DNA from: Nissolia schottii
Taxonomy: Eukaryota; Streptophyta; Magnoliopsida; Fabales; Fabaceae
Assembly: GCA_003254905.1 (NCBI GenBank)
Contig: QANU01028113.1
Coordinates: 62,340 to 126,339 of the forward strand
Direction: 5' to 3'
Length of the DNA: 64,000 nt
Part shown: positions 24,716-37,494 of the stretch, piece after piece
Position numbering within the stretch: position 1 is the stretch's first letter
Layout of the letters: each line of letters begins with the position of its first letter
The notes under the pieces: generated by a model
Told to the model about the DNA's origin: nothing
Database searches by the model: none
What the model saw: only the letters and a program-made list of their open reading frames with translations
Program-made: the position numbers and the translations under genes

Positions 24716-26056
24716 CTAGTCTGATGATGAAAGGTAAACATTATCATCGTCATTTTCAAAATTTAGCTGGTCGTCAAAATCTTCTTCTTCCCCATTATTG
24801 TCGACATCATCAGTTGAATGTTGACAGAGGTTAAAAAGTTGAACTATTTTTGGTTCATCGTTTGTAGCTAACAATGTGTTCGTATTTGTTGTCTGAACAG
24901 CTATTGTTGCAGGGATTGGGTCTGGCACTTGATATGGTTGATCATATGATGATTGCTCCACTGATTACATTCTATCCAACTCGATTCGACCACTTGGTTT
25001 ATTTTTTATCACAAGTTTCCAGCTTGATTGAGTAGCTCCTGGATAGCTAGCGTAATAAATTTGTTTCGCTCTTTCAGCAATAATTAATGGATCATACCAC
25101 ATATACCGCCTTGCTGGATTAATCTCAATAATGTTGTAATCTGAATGAGTTCATGGTCTATTTGGGGAAGAATCGTACCAATCACAGCAGAAAAGTATGA
25201 CGCGATTAAATGGGTCATCATGTGCATATTCTAATAGAAGAATTTTTTAAGCACTCCGTACCAATCATTGCTTGTTTCATCATTATTAGAATTTCACCGT
25301 TGACACAAACACCACAATTGTCTGTGTTTTGAGTAGCTACCTGTTTAGATGTGTGAAACTTGTATCCATTAACAAAATAAATGGACCAACTAATCGCTTT
25401 GCTCATTGGTCCCCATTAACATAACCCATTTTTTTGGCTTGATAAAAGTTTGTCAGTATGTCATTATTCAATGGTGTTAGTTCTTTGATGAACAAAAGTC
25501 ACTAATCAAATGATCTCTTAGATTGATTAGCCTCTAACTTTATAGTCAACATCCTAACTGCCACAGATACTTTTGAATGGACAGATCCTTCCCATACAGA
25601 AGTATTTACTTCTTCTAATAAACTATAAAAGTTTTTACCATCCGTGTTAGGTTCTTCATCAAGCATATTACCGTCGAAGGCGTCGGTAACCATTTTTGCA
25701 AATCTATCATTATTATTAAATTGAAATTTATTTGTTCCATCATCTTGTTCAATACGTGTGTGACTTGTACTTCCCCCTTCGTAATGCAACCTATTGAACT
25801 CATTGACATCATTAACATCCACCTCTCTGTGGTAGGTCCATATCCAGTAATGCTGCTCAAACCCATTCTTATACAGATGCATTCTAATCATTTCAACATC
25901 CAATATGCTACAACACTTGGACAAAGAACACGAACATCTAATGTTTTGCTCTGTCATATACTGACGAATAGTTGTAATGGTCTAACAAAAGTAGTCGACG
26001 CCCTCAAAAAGTTTTGGCTTTATGACTCCTTGGTTCCCATAGTATCTATCGTACAT
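24716..26056 (-). pseudogene. CACTA (En/Spm) transposase remnant
   Basis: Reading the minus strand, the transposase-associated domain is at about 26056-25740 (MYDRYYGNQGVIKPKLFEGV, then IRCSCSLSKC, HLYKNGFEQHYWIWTYH). It is followed by the TNP2 linker RFAKMVTDAF, EEPNTDGKNFYSLLEE and SVAVRMLTIK down to about 25502. Next comes a DUF4216-like C-terminal part from about 25400 (YFVNGYKFHTSKQ) through NIIEINPARRYMWYDPLIIAE and WKLVIKNKPSGRIELD near 24985, then an acidic tail to 24716. The whole Transposase_21 catalytic core between linker and DUF4216 is missing. An in-frame stop lies in the N-terminal part (about 25985), and the frame is also interrupted before the tail. It cannot be active. Confidence 0.75.
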
Positions 26057-26777
26057 CTAAAATCTATTCGACGAAATCATTTTTCCACAAATCCTGCATG
26101 CATGTTACATAATTAATAGACGTGAACTTAATGATTTTAATTACTTTAATCTTCTTATTATACATTAATTCCACACAATATTTCCTAAACCGTTCTAAAA
26201 CATAGACCCTCTAATCTCCACAAACAACATATAATCACCGTTGTCAGCACATCAATTCAAACAATGTCAGAAAGAAACGTGAAGCGTTCCTTCCCCCAGT
26301 CCAGCCATACAACTCCAATTCTACAACTCTAACTTAATAAATTAAGCCTCTATCATAGTAATAATTAAGGTAAAGACATAGCTAATTGTTGTTGCAAACT
26401 TTGATAATTGTTTTGAGCAATCTCCTCGTTCAATCTCCTTTAATATTCAATCTGACAATTAATTACTAATAATTAAAAATTAAAATAATTAAGAAAATTA
26501 ATTAACATTATTTTAATAAATCAATTAAAAATTAATACTAACCTAGCAGTGGCGGCAGCTAGGTGGTGGCGACAGTAAGGAGGCAATGGTGGTGGTGGCA
26601 GCAGCAAGGTGGTAGTAAGGAGGCAGCGGCAGCAAGGTGGCAGCAAGCAGTGGAAGTTTTTCTACTAATATAATGCACGTTTTTCTTGTAGAGTTTTAGT
26701 TTTGGTCACTGTTGAAAGTGTAAAGCAAGCCCCTTTCTTATGTATGACGTAATTCCGTTCCCAGGTATTATATCCTG
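26057..26777. other. Intergenic DNA with a ggtggc/agcagc low-complexity patch
   Basis: No gene was recognised. A GC-rich patch of ggtggcggcagc-type repeats lies at about 26540-26655 inside otherwise AT-rich DNA. It could be leader DNA of the CACTA element to its left. Confidence 0.4.
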
Positions 26778-26899
26778 TAACGACGCCAAATTTGTTGAAA
26801 GCCAAATGTTAGACTTTCTTCAATCTTGACATAGTCTGGTTTCCCACAACTGTGCCAATTTTGTTGAAAGCCTAATTACACTTTCGTTGTTCAAATTAA

Positions 26900-26947
<48 letters not shown>

Positions 26948-28094
26948 TACTTTACAGCTTTCGAATTCTCAAGGAATCCAATTGCAGTATAGTCGGGTAT
27001 AGTCGAATCCACAGAGAGTTGCAAAAATACCGTTCTTGAGTTTCGTTAATTAAACAATAAAGTAAAGGATTTGATAAATTGTTCATAGTTAAAAATAAGT
27101 AAATAAACAACATAAAAATAAATAGGCAACAAATCAGAGGTAGATCCAGAGCTTGTTGGGAATTGAATCATATCATAGTTTCATGTATCCATTAACTTAT
27201 TACATAGAATTATCATTTCATTGATTGCCCGCCACCAGATCTTAACTTATTCATCACTCTCGCGCATGAAAAGATCACAGGTTTCCTTTGTTAAACTGTC
27301 ACTCTCGCACATGAGTTTAACAAAGTACGCCAGCATTATTCCAAATGTTAAAACGGCTAATCCTTTATTCCAGTTACGGCAACAAGAATTAGATGAAATG
27401 ATTTAGGTCAGACTCTAATAACTGTAACTCTCGTTCACAACGTTTAAGTCTAGAATCTAGCTTAGCATAGCAAAGTTGATTTTAACTTGTTACAACTTAA
27501 CTAGTATAACTCTCGTTCATACTAATAAGTCTCAAGTCAAGAATCAAGACACTAAACAAAAGCTAGCGTTAAACATAAAATCATTCATGCAAATCATAGA
27601 AACGGATAGATTCATATGCAAAAAGTACATGGATACAATCATACTACAATACTCATCAACATCCCAACAACAAGAGGATTAGAAATCCATCTTACAAGAG
27701 AATCTCAGAGGCAAGGTTTGGACGCTTACCATGACACGTTCTCACGCTATCATGACAGCGGCTTCGCCGAGCTTCTTCGATCTCCCGGCTCCTTCACTGA
27801 CCTCCTTTTTGTTGCTAAACTAAACTAAGCTAAAAAGTGTAAAGAACGAAGTGTTTTGTGGGGGAGAAGGGGGTATGGAAGATTGTCTTTAAGTGTGGCA
27901 CGGCCTCCTCTATTTATAGGCAAAATCTGGGTAGTATCGCTCAGCGGTTTGGGCATCATAGCTGAGCGATAAAGGCGTTATCGCTGAGCGGACTAATGTT
28001 ATCGTTGAGCGGTTGGTCAATTCCGGCGGCTGCTCGGCTGGCACATTTAATGCAGCGGCTGACTTTTCAGGGGCAGCGCCAACATGTCAGGGCA
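26778..28094 (-). mobile_element. Antisense Athila-type LTR fossil with primer-site trace
   Basis: Read on the minus strand, the LTR ends with ctttcaaca at 26793 and is followed by tggcgtcgtta (26778-26788), a worn match to the tRNA-Asp primer site. Rightward it aligns loosely with the LTRs at 37495 and 43484: gaatccacagagagttgc near 27008, repeated cgagagt motifs, a TATA box near 27911-27918, four CGCT(C/G)AGCG-type palindromes at about 27937-28002, and the region corresponding to the upstream end at about 28046-28094. A (TA)n run lies at 26903-26945. It is much more diverged than those LTRs and is an old, broken copy. Confidence 0.7.
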
Positions 28095-28325
28095 AACAAC
28101 TCCTTGGTTCTTCACAACAAGATATACAAGGTAATTGATTCCCTTATTTGCTTTGGGTTCATGTTTAGGATTAAATAGTACTAGTTGAGTGGAACTATTA
28201 TTGTAGTTACTAGTTGGTTAAGTTTGTCCTTTTTTTTGGTTTGTGTAGGGTATAAGGATGAATTAGTGGAGACCAAGACTGCAGAGGTATCTAACTTTCT
28301 TGATATGTTGAGGAGTGTTTCTTAA
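28085..28325 (+). other. Possible two-exon coding fragment of unknown origin
   Basis: A frame reading GKQLLGSSQQDIQ ends at a GT near 28132. An AG near 28249 leads into GYKDELVETKTAEVSNFLD and then MLRSVS, stop. The join is in phase with good splice-like sites. I do not recognise the protein. It could be a gene piece carried by a transposon, or chance. Confidence 0.22.
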
Positions 28326-28942
28326 TATGATAGTGAAGGATCCAGTACATCGCGCACTAATTGGAAAGTATGTTATCTACTCTACAATCATGTTATGTTT
28401 TATTGATAATCTTTTGTTTTTCCCTCTTTTTCTAAAATTATCCTCGAATCTTTTAGATTTAGAACTTGAAATCAGTAATTTTTCATTATCTTGTATTGCA
28501 TGGGATAACTATCCAGTATTGTATGTCACTTTACATCTAAGTTAAGCTGAAATTCAAGTAATTAACTATCATTTCCAATTAACAATCCAAGTATGAATGG
28601 TTATTTCCTGTAATTAGAGCTAAATTGAGTTAATTGACTAAAAATAAAGTGTGAATGTTGATTCATTGATCTGTATCCAACTATGTATGATAGTTGTGTT
28701 AAGTTTTTTTTTTTGTGTATATACAGATGCATTTGGTATAACATAAGATTTAAGGATTTGTTCTATTTAGCATTTACCATCTTCATGCTTGTTTAATGAA
28801 AAGGTTTCAAGACCTTCTTTTCATTTCACCTGTTCTATTGTGCTTTTGATTTTTCTTACTTTTAATTTCTTGATGTAAAATTGGTCTAAAATGGGATTGG
28901 AGTTCAAAAACATCAAGAATATTTAAAAATTAAAAGTTAAAC

Positions 28943-29165
28943 ATAGTGGCGGTTTAAAATCGCGGCAAATAAAATTAAAGGCTACACATAGCAGCGGTTG
29001 CCAACTGTTGCAAATACTTTATAAAAAGTATTATTTAAATATAACGGCGGCTCTGAACCGCTGCAAAATATTTTGCAGTGATTATCCTAGCGGTTGTTAG
29101 AAACCGCCGCAAAAGGGTTTCTTGACACACAGGATTGTAGCAATACTCAGCCGCTGCAAAACTAA
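28943..29165. repeat. Five approximately 47-bp units with aaccgc/gcggtt motifs (CACTA-like subterminal repeats)
   Basis: Units with gcggtttaaaatcgcgg, gcggttgccaactgttgc, ggcggctctgaaccgctgc, gcggttgttagaaaccgcc and cagccgctgcaaaa follow one another about every 45-50 bp. Such short, often inverted, GC-rich motifs in AT-rich DNA are typical of the subterminal regions of CACTA elements. The terminal CACTA sequence itself was not found. It may belong to the transposase remnant at 24716-26056. Confidence 0.45.
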
Positions 29166-32100
29166 TAGGAAAACTTTGACACTCATCATACCTCTAAAAA
29201 TACATTTATTTTCTACTCTTTTTAAAATAAAATAGCTAAAAAAAGAGTGTTGCTTTTGCAGTTTCTGTCACAAGAGAGGAAAGTCTTTAAGAGGAGCGTA
29301 ATGATTTGAGTCTTCCTCCGCTCTCTTGGTAGCTTCCTGGATAGACACTGGGGGAGACAGATAATTACCCGTCTCTTAATTTTGATTGTTTTTGGTTTGA
29401 TACACAGTTTGATTTGGCCATTTTCTGGTTGAACAAAGATCCCATTTCCTTTCACTGTAACAATTACGGCTTTACCTCGTTGACATGCAATTGTGTATTA
29501 TTGTCCTTCACTTGACCCAACAAATCATATGTGGCATTTTCTTTTCCTTTCCACTTGCGAACAAAGGGTAGTTGAGAGCGCATACCCCACACTTAAAATG
29601 ATTCTCTTGGGTAAACACACCAAACACGTGAATTTTTATTATTAATATTTTATTATGCATTATAAATTTTATATTTTTAATTAATTAATGATAAGAAATT
29701 ATATACATATACTTATTCTCCGGTCTGTCTCGGTCAATAGAGCGAGACAGCATCATTCTTTGGTCATCACGCGATTGATTTGCCTATTTCCTCCTATCCT
29801 CGAAGCTCTGTCATGCCCGCCTAATAATGACAAATTTTTATACATCCATTCTACACACAGCAAAATCTTTGAGATATCGAATCTGATTTTTTTTTTTTTA
29901 ATAAAATATTAATAAAAACCAATAGCAAGCTGGGGCGTTAAATATTATCTGAAAAATGTTATTATAAACGTTCTTGAATATTACGTGAATAGGATAAAAA
30001 AATAAATAAAATAAGGATTTAACTAACCCATGTTCTAAAAGCACTTATTAAAAAAATTTTAAATAGTCTGATTTTATTAGAAAAAAATTAATGAATCTTA
30101 AATGCGCTAAAAGGTATTTAAAATTTATAAAATATTTTAGTTTGAGTTCGTTAATAAATGTCTTAACAAAACTCATAAAATAAAGATTTCAAGAAAAACA
30201 ATGTATTTTTGAAGTAAATCCCGACTTAGTCTCTTAACAATTAATGTCATTGATGGGCATATTGACTTCTGGTAAAAGTAAATTAGCCTTAAAATCACTG
30301 ACAATACCATAAACTAGACATCTAATTCTCTGGCTACCTTGAACCGACTAAGAAGCTCATGTGGAGGAAAATGAATGATTGAGGCATGATCCATTCATTT
30401 ATCTTAACGACACTTCTAGACTCACAAGTAATACATGACACTCTTAGACTCACAAATGATGTATAAATGAATTGTGATTAAGATAGTAAATATAATCATC
30501 TCTCTTTCACTATAGAAAGGAGAAGGTCTTGATCTATTTAAATAAAACATCTTATATCTTATTTACATATGAACTAGAAGTTTATCGTGACAATTATAAT
30601 TTTTAAAGATAAATTATATTCACCTCTATTGAATCATGAAATTACATTGATTTATTTTTTATTTTGTGCAGATTACACGCATCTTCCTATTGGCTCAAGC
30701 TCAGGCTTTTGGTTCAAGCGCATATAATTAACAATTAATTTATTTACTCAGTGATTTTATGGGCCAATTTGCAAGTCAATGGACACTTATTATTATGTAT
30801 TGAAAGTGAATGATCCCGCCAGTCATTGTATCGATCCCAACACACTGTATGGGCCAATTCTCATATTTGGAGATTCCAAACCCACAATGGGCCAATCAGG
30901 CTAAATTTGTCATAAAAAAATGTAACTTTAGGCTAAATTTATTTAACTATGGGATGAAAATAAGTCAGGTGACTTGTTGATGGCTTTTGGTCTTATTTAT
31001 TTAAGATTTATTTTAACCTAATTCATTTAATAAGTAAATTGGATAATACTTTAAAATAAATTCATTTTGACTAAATAGATCAAACTGTAAACAATAAAAG
31101 AAGTCTATTAGACCAAAAAATTCGGCCTATTTATAAATATATATATCCCTATTCTCGAATAAAAAAATTCCTATCTTATTCTTATAATGTAATATAATCA
31201 TATTCAAAATCTTTTTATTTCTCATTTTTCTTACTCTCTTATAAATAAAGTTAGATATTTTTCTTTGATTCTTTATCTTTTTATCTTTGTCTCAAACCTA
31301 AATTTCTAGTGTTTGATCTTTTCTTATGTTGTACAATGCCTATTAATTTGTTTTCTCTTACTATATCACTTCAATCTTTGTAGAGTTGTCTTCTTTCCTA
31401 TTTACTGATATAATTCATTTTCTTTAATGTTTATTTTGATAGTATTAAACTTCAATGGTTGGAAAACATGTATTCCTATATTTTTTTAATAACTTAATTA
31501 AATACATTGTACGTATAGTTTCAATGACAAACATCTAAACTTTTTTTTTTTAATTTTAAGTAGATCTATAAACAAGTTTTTGGGTCAAACCAAACTTTTA
31601 AAAATGGCAAGCCAAACCTTAAAAAAAAAACTTATAATGGATAAATGGCTCATACTCAGGCCAAATAATTTAGAAGCAGACCAAAACTATATTTAAGTCA
31701 AAGCCTAGCTCATCTTATTCCATTTTTACCCTACGTGTATATAGTCAACAATGTAGTAGTAATTGTTATTTGTAGCTCGTTATTTCCTCACACCAACTTG
31801 AAGATTACAAATTTTTATGGAAGAGTAAAAGTTAAAATTAAATAAAACTTCCACTAAAACTAATATATCTAGCTCGTTAAAGTAATGATATGGTAGAAGA
31901 GAGTGATTTTACTTGAAGGAATGGCATGCGTGACTTCATAATTATAGCGAAGAATTATGCTACTAGCTAGGCATATATGCATTATAGAAGCAGAGATAGA
32001 TGCCACTCAATTAAAAATTAGGTGGAAGCCGCCAAATACTGTATATGTGGGATGTCTGGTACGTATATGGGAGATGGGAAATTGCATCAGCCTTAAGTTG

Positions 32101-33500
32101 TCATATTCCACTGCCTCAGGACATGAGGGCCCATAATTAGGGGAGCATTCTCTTATACGTAAATTATGTTGTCACATTCTCACCTCATCATCCCAAACAT
32201 CATCAACACTCAACACACATAGGGCGGCTACCTAATTATCATTTTTTTTATACTTTTTTTTTCCTGTTGCAATAGCAAATTAAAATTATTCGAGTATTTA
32301 CCTTAAAAAAATATTTGAGTATTTCTAGTGAATTATTTCTAAATAGTTATAACATGATAAATTTAGATTTATTATTAATAATACATCTAAATTTTTGAAA
32401 AAATATTTTTCAAAAAATATGATGTAAAAGGAGTGATATTTTTGTTTTATCAAAATCCACAGCTTTTTAAATTTATTTTTTACTATATTTTTCATACAAG
32501 TTAATCATTACTTTATTAATTTTGTGCTGACTAAGGATTTTAAATAATATTTAAATAATATATTTAGCATTTTTCGATAAACAATATTTTTCAAAATTAT
32601 ATGTTGAAATAGGAATTTATTTAAAATAATATATTTTAACTAATAAAGCGTGGTTTAATATGTTGATAATATTTAAAATTTATTAACATTAACTAGTCAC
32701 TTTTTATTTAAAATTATTTTACTATAATTATTAAAATTAAATTTAGAATACGAGCTTGTTAATAAACAAAAGTTTACGAATAGAAAAAAAAATAAACAAA
32801 TTAAAATTTAACACAACTTTTGATTGAAAGGATAGTAGAAAATAGAACTTTTAAACTAAGCAACACCAAGAACCTCGATAGGCCCAACACCCGTACATTA
32901 TAAACCATTAAAAAAATTCACAAAAAACCAATGCAATGACCATGCAATCAAACGAGGCCAAAACTGCAGCCCAAAACAGAGTAATAATCCAAAGCCTGTT
33001 AGGAATCACCCCAGTTCCACGACCTCTAGTTGGGTGTGCTTTTCAGTGGCCGGGGCACATAAGACTCCAAGTTCGCTAGTGGTTAATTTCAGCACATGCT
33101 ATAATTGAAGATCAAAAATATTATTTATACATCAAAAAAAAATCTGACACATATGTACACTAATGTAGAGAAATAGAAATTACAAAACAAACATTGTCAT
33201 CGATCATTTAAACATGTATGGACACATGTGTCTAATATTTGCTTATTTATGTGTTTAATAATAATTATTTTTATGTTTTGTGTGTACACGAAGACGCTTG
33301 TGTTTAATATTATGCATAATATTTGTTTATTTGTTTTGTAATATCTGTTTCTATACTTTTAAATGTTTGTTTCTCTAGATAATGTATATGGTGTCAACTT
33401 TTACTATTTATAGGTAACCTGACTTATTGTTGATAGGCCAATTCGTACTCATCTCCTCTGTTGCGTGACTCATCCAATGCGCAGAGAGGTGGCCATTTCA
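29166..33500. other. AT-rich intergenic DNA, nothing recognised
   Basis: No gene, RNA or bounded repeat can be supported. Short frames such as the minus one at 29222-29455 and the plus one at 29688-29912 show no domains. The block is strongly AT-rich, especially 32200-32900. Confidence 0.5.
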
Positions 33501-33879
33501 AAGCAAAAGAGGCACGGGACCTTAGAGAGAGTAAGAGGAAACTCAAGGTAAGAAAAGGAAAGTAAAGAATAAACTTCTCTAGTTGAATGTTTATTCAATG
33601 ATATAGTAATTGAACTACATAGTTAGCTTATATAGAGAATACGAGTAAGTGCACTATGGGCTATGATGCTCATGAAAGTAGCAGATACTAAATCTCCTTC
33701 ACAACTAACCAAACCTTCTAACTGTCACTACAGCTAACATTCCTACCGTCATTGCAACAAGAGGAAGCAAGGGCGTGAGACCTGGCTCTTCTCACGAACC
33801 AAAGAGAGGGAAAAAAAAAACAAACTTGCCTTATATTCAGAAATTTCAGAAATCACAGCAATTAATTTCAGCAAATCAA

Positions 33880-34282
33880 GGCAATTAATTTTAGTAAATC
33901 ACAGCCATCACGAAGATGCAGCAGCGGCAATCGCTGCGCGAGTCACGGCGGTGCGCAAATCACGGCATAAACCGTAGCAACCAGAAATGCAGAAACTCGC
34001 GGCGCAACCTGCTGTGGTATCGTGTCGCAAACCGCGACGGCAACCACCAACCAGGCGCAACAACCCGCAGAGGCTATGGCGGCGCAAACTGCGGTGGCTG
34101 AGCAACCCGGAAGCAACCGCGGCGCCGAGAGCAGCAACGCCCTTTACCCACCCCGCCATTCGCCGCCCCGCAAGGTGTGGCGGTGCGAAGCGGTCATCTG
34201 CGACGCCGTCACCTGCACGGAGCAAGCTGGCCGCGAGACCGTCATCGCCGTGGACGTGAGCCTCTGCGGTTTCGGGGGCTGA
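33880..34282. other. GC-rich island with open frames on both strands
   Basis: The block is rich in gcggcg, cgcaac and gcaacc, in contrast to AT-rich DNA on both sides. Several frames are open on each strand (for example minus 33908-34225 and plus 33987-34259), but composition alone explains that, and none has a recognised domain. It lies on the internal side of the antisense copia LTR at 34628-35071 and could be part of that element or a captured piece. Confidence 0.3.
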
Positions 34283-34614
34283 AGATTAGGGATGAGGGTT
34301 TGCTGTTTCTTTATCCAATTACATAAATATATATGTTTAACGAAACCTGAAGGAACAATCAGCAGGTGGTATAGAAAGCTCTGTCTTTAAAAATGCTTTA
34401 ATTTTATCAGGATGGATCTAGCCACGGTATTACTGAATTGCTTAAGTGGGATTAACATAAAATTTCCAAATTAGCAATTTTAGGTTTCATAAAATTTGAA
34501 AAATTGAATAACCAAATTATCAAAATACGATAGCGCAGCGGAAACTAAAGCACAAATATCAATTTTCCAAATTATTCATAATACAAATCCTAATAACCTG
34601 ACAATGATGGGTGA

Positions 34615-35071
34615 CTCTGATACCACTTGTTAGAATTTTACCATTTACATCATATCAGATTATCAAGGATTAAAAGGATTTCACAATGAATATAGGATTT
34701 AACAAATACCTGTATCCATAGCTAAACGATAGAAATCCCTTTGTACAACTGACGAACGAGAGCGTTGGTTTCGTGACCTTCCTCAACCAAATCAACTGAG
34801 TTCCTAAGGTTTCTCTTCTGATGGGTAGAAGCGAAACAACTTTTTTGATTTGGTGTGTTAGGGACCATAACTGTTCCTATGTATTTAAGCTCACCAGGGT
34901 TCCCATTATCCCCTGATGGGCCAATACTGGCATCTACACATTCGGCCCACATTCGTTTTTCTTTAAGTCTAAAAGACTTTTAACCGAACAATTAGATCAC
35001 CAAATTAAGTCATTTATGATAAATCGTTAACGAATGAGCCCACAAATTATTGGAAATATAAATTTCCAACA
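34615..35071 (-). mobile_element. Ty1/copia-type LTR with tRNA-Met primer site, antisense
   Basis: The LTR runs 34628-35071 with short inverted ends (tgttagaa and ttccaaca). Next to its left end the minus strand reads tggtatcagag (34615-34625), the standard tRNA-Met primer site of plant retroelements, so the element faces left. No second LTR copy was found to the left. The element is broken. Confidence 0.65.
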
Positions 35072-36685
35072 CCTCCCTCACTAAACTGTGTGATGGCCAG
35101 AGCTCATAAAAGGGGGTGCGTTGCTCTTCTTTGGGTCACTGAACCTACTCCTCTATTTTGAGACAAACACCATCAAGTTGAGAGCGTGTGAGGGTTTGGA
35201 AAACTGAAGGAACAAACGGGATTGTTTACAGCAGAAGAGAAAAGCAATGGCGGGAAGTTGGTTCTCTTAATTATGTTTTCGTTTCCACTGATTGATCTGA
35301 ATGTTCTATATGATTTTTTTTTATATGTTTAGATCACATTAAGTTTTTCTACATTTGGTATCAAAGCAATCCAGGTATTGACCACTAGAAAGCTGCAAAG
35401 AAGGTGATGAGATATATTCAAGGGACAAAGAACTACATGCTTATGTACAGACGAACTGATAATCTGGAAGTAATTGGCTACTCCAATTCAGATTATGCTA
35501 GGAAATCAACATCTGGTTATGTTTTTATGCTAGCTGGTGGAGCTGTTTCTTGGAGAAGTGCAAAGCAGACCTTGACTGCTACTTCCACTATATATGGAGG
35601 CTGAGTTTGTTTCTTGGTTTGAGGCTACCCCACATGGTGTATGGTTGAAGAGTTTCATATCTGGGCTTAGAGTTGTGGACTCTATTTGTAAGCCGTTGAA
35701 GTTGTACCGTGACAACTCTGCTTCCTTATTTATTGGTAAGAATAACAAAAGTGGAAGTCGAAGTAAGCACATCGACATTAAATATTTAGCCATAAGAGAA
35801 CGTGTTAAAGAAAAGAAAGTAATCATTGAACACGTTAGCACTGAGGTGATGATTTCCAATCCTTTAACTAAAGGCATGCCACCAAAGAATTTTCAGGATC
35901 ATGTAGTATGAATGGGACTTGGTTCCACGATGTGATTTTCATTGTACGTACATTTATTGTTTTCGATGAAACTCTTAATTCAATTTGATGTTTTCTCATA
36001 TATTTTGTGCACGTTGTTTGTTTTTTTGGGAAATACCTTTAATCTTGACCTAGAATGAACATATGGTTTATTCATTAAGTTAAGGGATGGTATTGAGAAA
36101 CTTAATATATTGTGATTCATGGAAGATAATACTCATTATTGGAGGACCAATCGCCATGATTCATATATTTTGTTTCTTATTATGGTTGATAATGAGTAAA
36201 TGGACCAAGTTCGAGAATGTTAGAATTTCCTTTATCTTCGGAGACGTGGTTGATGTGCTCTGTTTTTGAACTTGATTTCAGTTGAAATCTCTTCATTTTA
36301 TGGGAAATTCATTGCCGAATGTGGTCCATTTTCGGGCTTCATTAAACCCACTTTTTCAACAACCTTCAGCAACCTCTCCCACATTCTCCCCACGTTTAGC
36401 TCCTCCCTCAACGAACTCTGTGATGGCCAGAGCTCATAAAATTAAGGGGGCGCGTAGCTCTTCTTTGGGTCACTAAACCTACTCCTCTATTTTGAGAAAA
36501 ACACCATCAAGTTGAGAGCGAGTGAAGATTCGGAAAATCGAAGGAACAAACGAGACTATTTGCAGCAGAAGAGAAAAGCAATGGCAGGAGGTTGATTATC
36601 TTAATTATGTTTTTGTTTCCGCTAATTGATCTGAATGTGCTATATGATTTTTTTGACATGTTTAGATCACATTAAGTTTTTCTAC
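35072..36685 (+). mobile_element. Broken Ty1/copia element with RNase H remnant
   Basis: A partial 5' LTR lies at 35072-35353, followed by the primer site tggtatcaaagc (35356-35367). A fuller 3' LTR at about 36218-36685 matches it clearly (for example tgatggccagagctcat in both). Between them, 35404-35911 carries the copia RNase H region (GYSNSDYA, STSGYVFMLAGGAVSW, LYRDNSAS, RSKHIDIKY). The rest of gag and pol is absent. The element is broken with several breaks. Its left LTR meets the antisense LTR ending at 35071. Confidence 0.75.
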
Positions 36686-37494
36686 TTTCAAATGTTGAAG
36701 AATCGATCCTTCTCCTCACTAGTGTACTCCTGTCACTTACAGATGACTCTATTGTAGCAATTTCTTTAGAGTCTCGGTCACTTCGTGACATCTAGCCTCA
36801 TGGAGAATCTGTAACATCCTGATTTTTCTTAGAAAAATAATCATAAACATAATTATTAAATTAATTTTCTAATCATGATTAGAGAATTAAAATGGAAAAA
36901 TATTAAGTAGAATATTCCCAGGAAATAAGACGTGTCGCGATAGGAAGTTCGGCCGACAACCGAGCAACCGCTGTACGCCAATAGGATTTTCTGACGTACG
37001 AAAGGTGTTTGTGAAAATACTCTTCCGGAGGAAAATTCACAAACATCTTTAAATATTAATACCCTTAGGTAGGGGAGAATTAGAGGATCGCCACGGTATG
37101 AACGGAATATTTTTCAGATAACCATGCGCGACGCACCGATACTGCGAGCGATAAAACATGAGCGAACAGGAATCGGGAGAAAATGAAATTTCAGCAGCTA
37201 GAGCTGAAGGGCTGCACGGTCTAGAGCTGGGATTTTTGTCCAAAATTATCCCCTAAATCATGCTTCCAAACTTACATCACCATGCCTTCTTACACATCAA
37301 AGCCAAATCACATCATGAGCCATACCTATGCCCATACCTCCCACTGTTCATCACCTTTTTCTAAATCCTAAAATTTAAGTAATTTCCCTCACCATCAGCC
37401 TCCCAAAACCGAGACTCCTCCTCCAAAACTCCAAGCAAAATATCATTTCTCACCTTCTCCAAAACACACTAAGCCAAACCTCAAAGAACACCAC

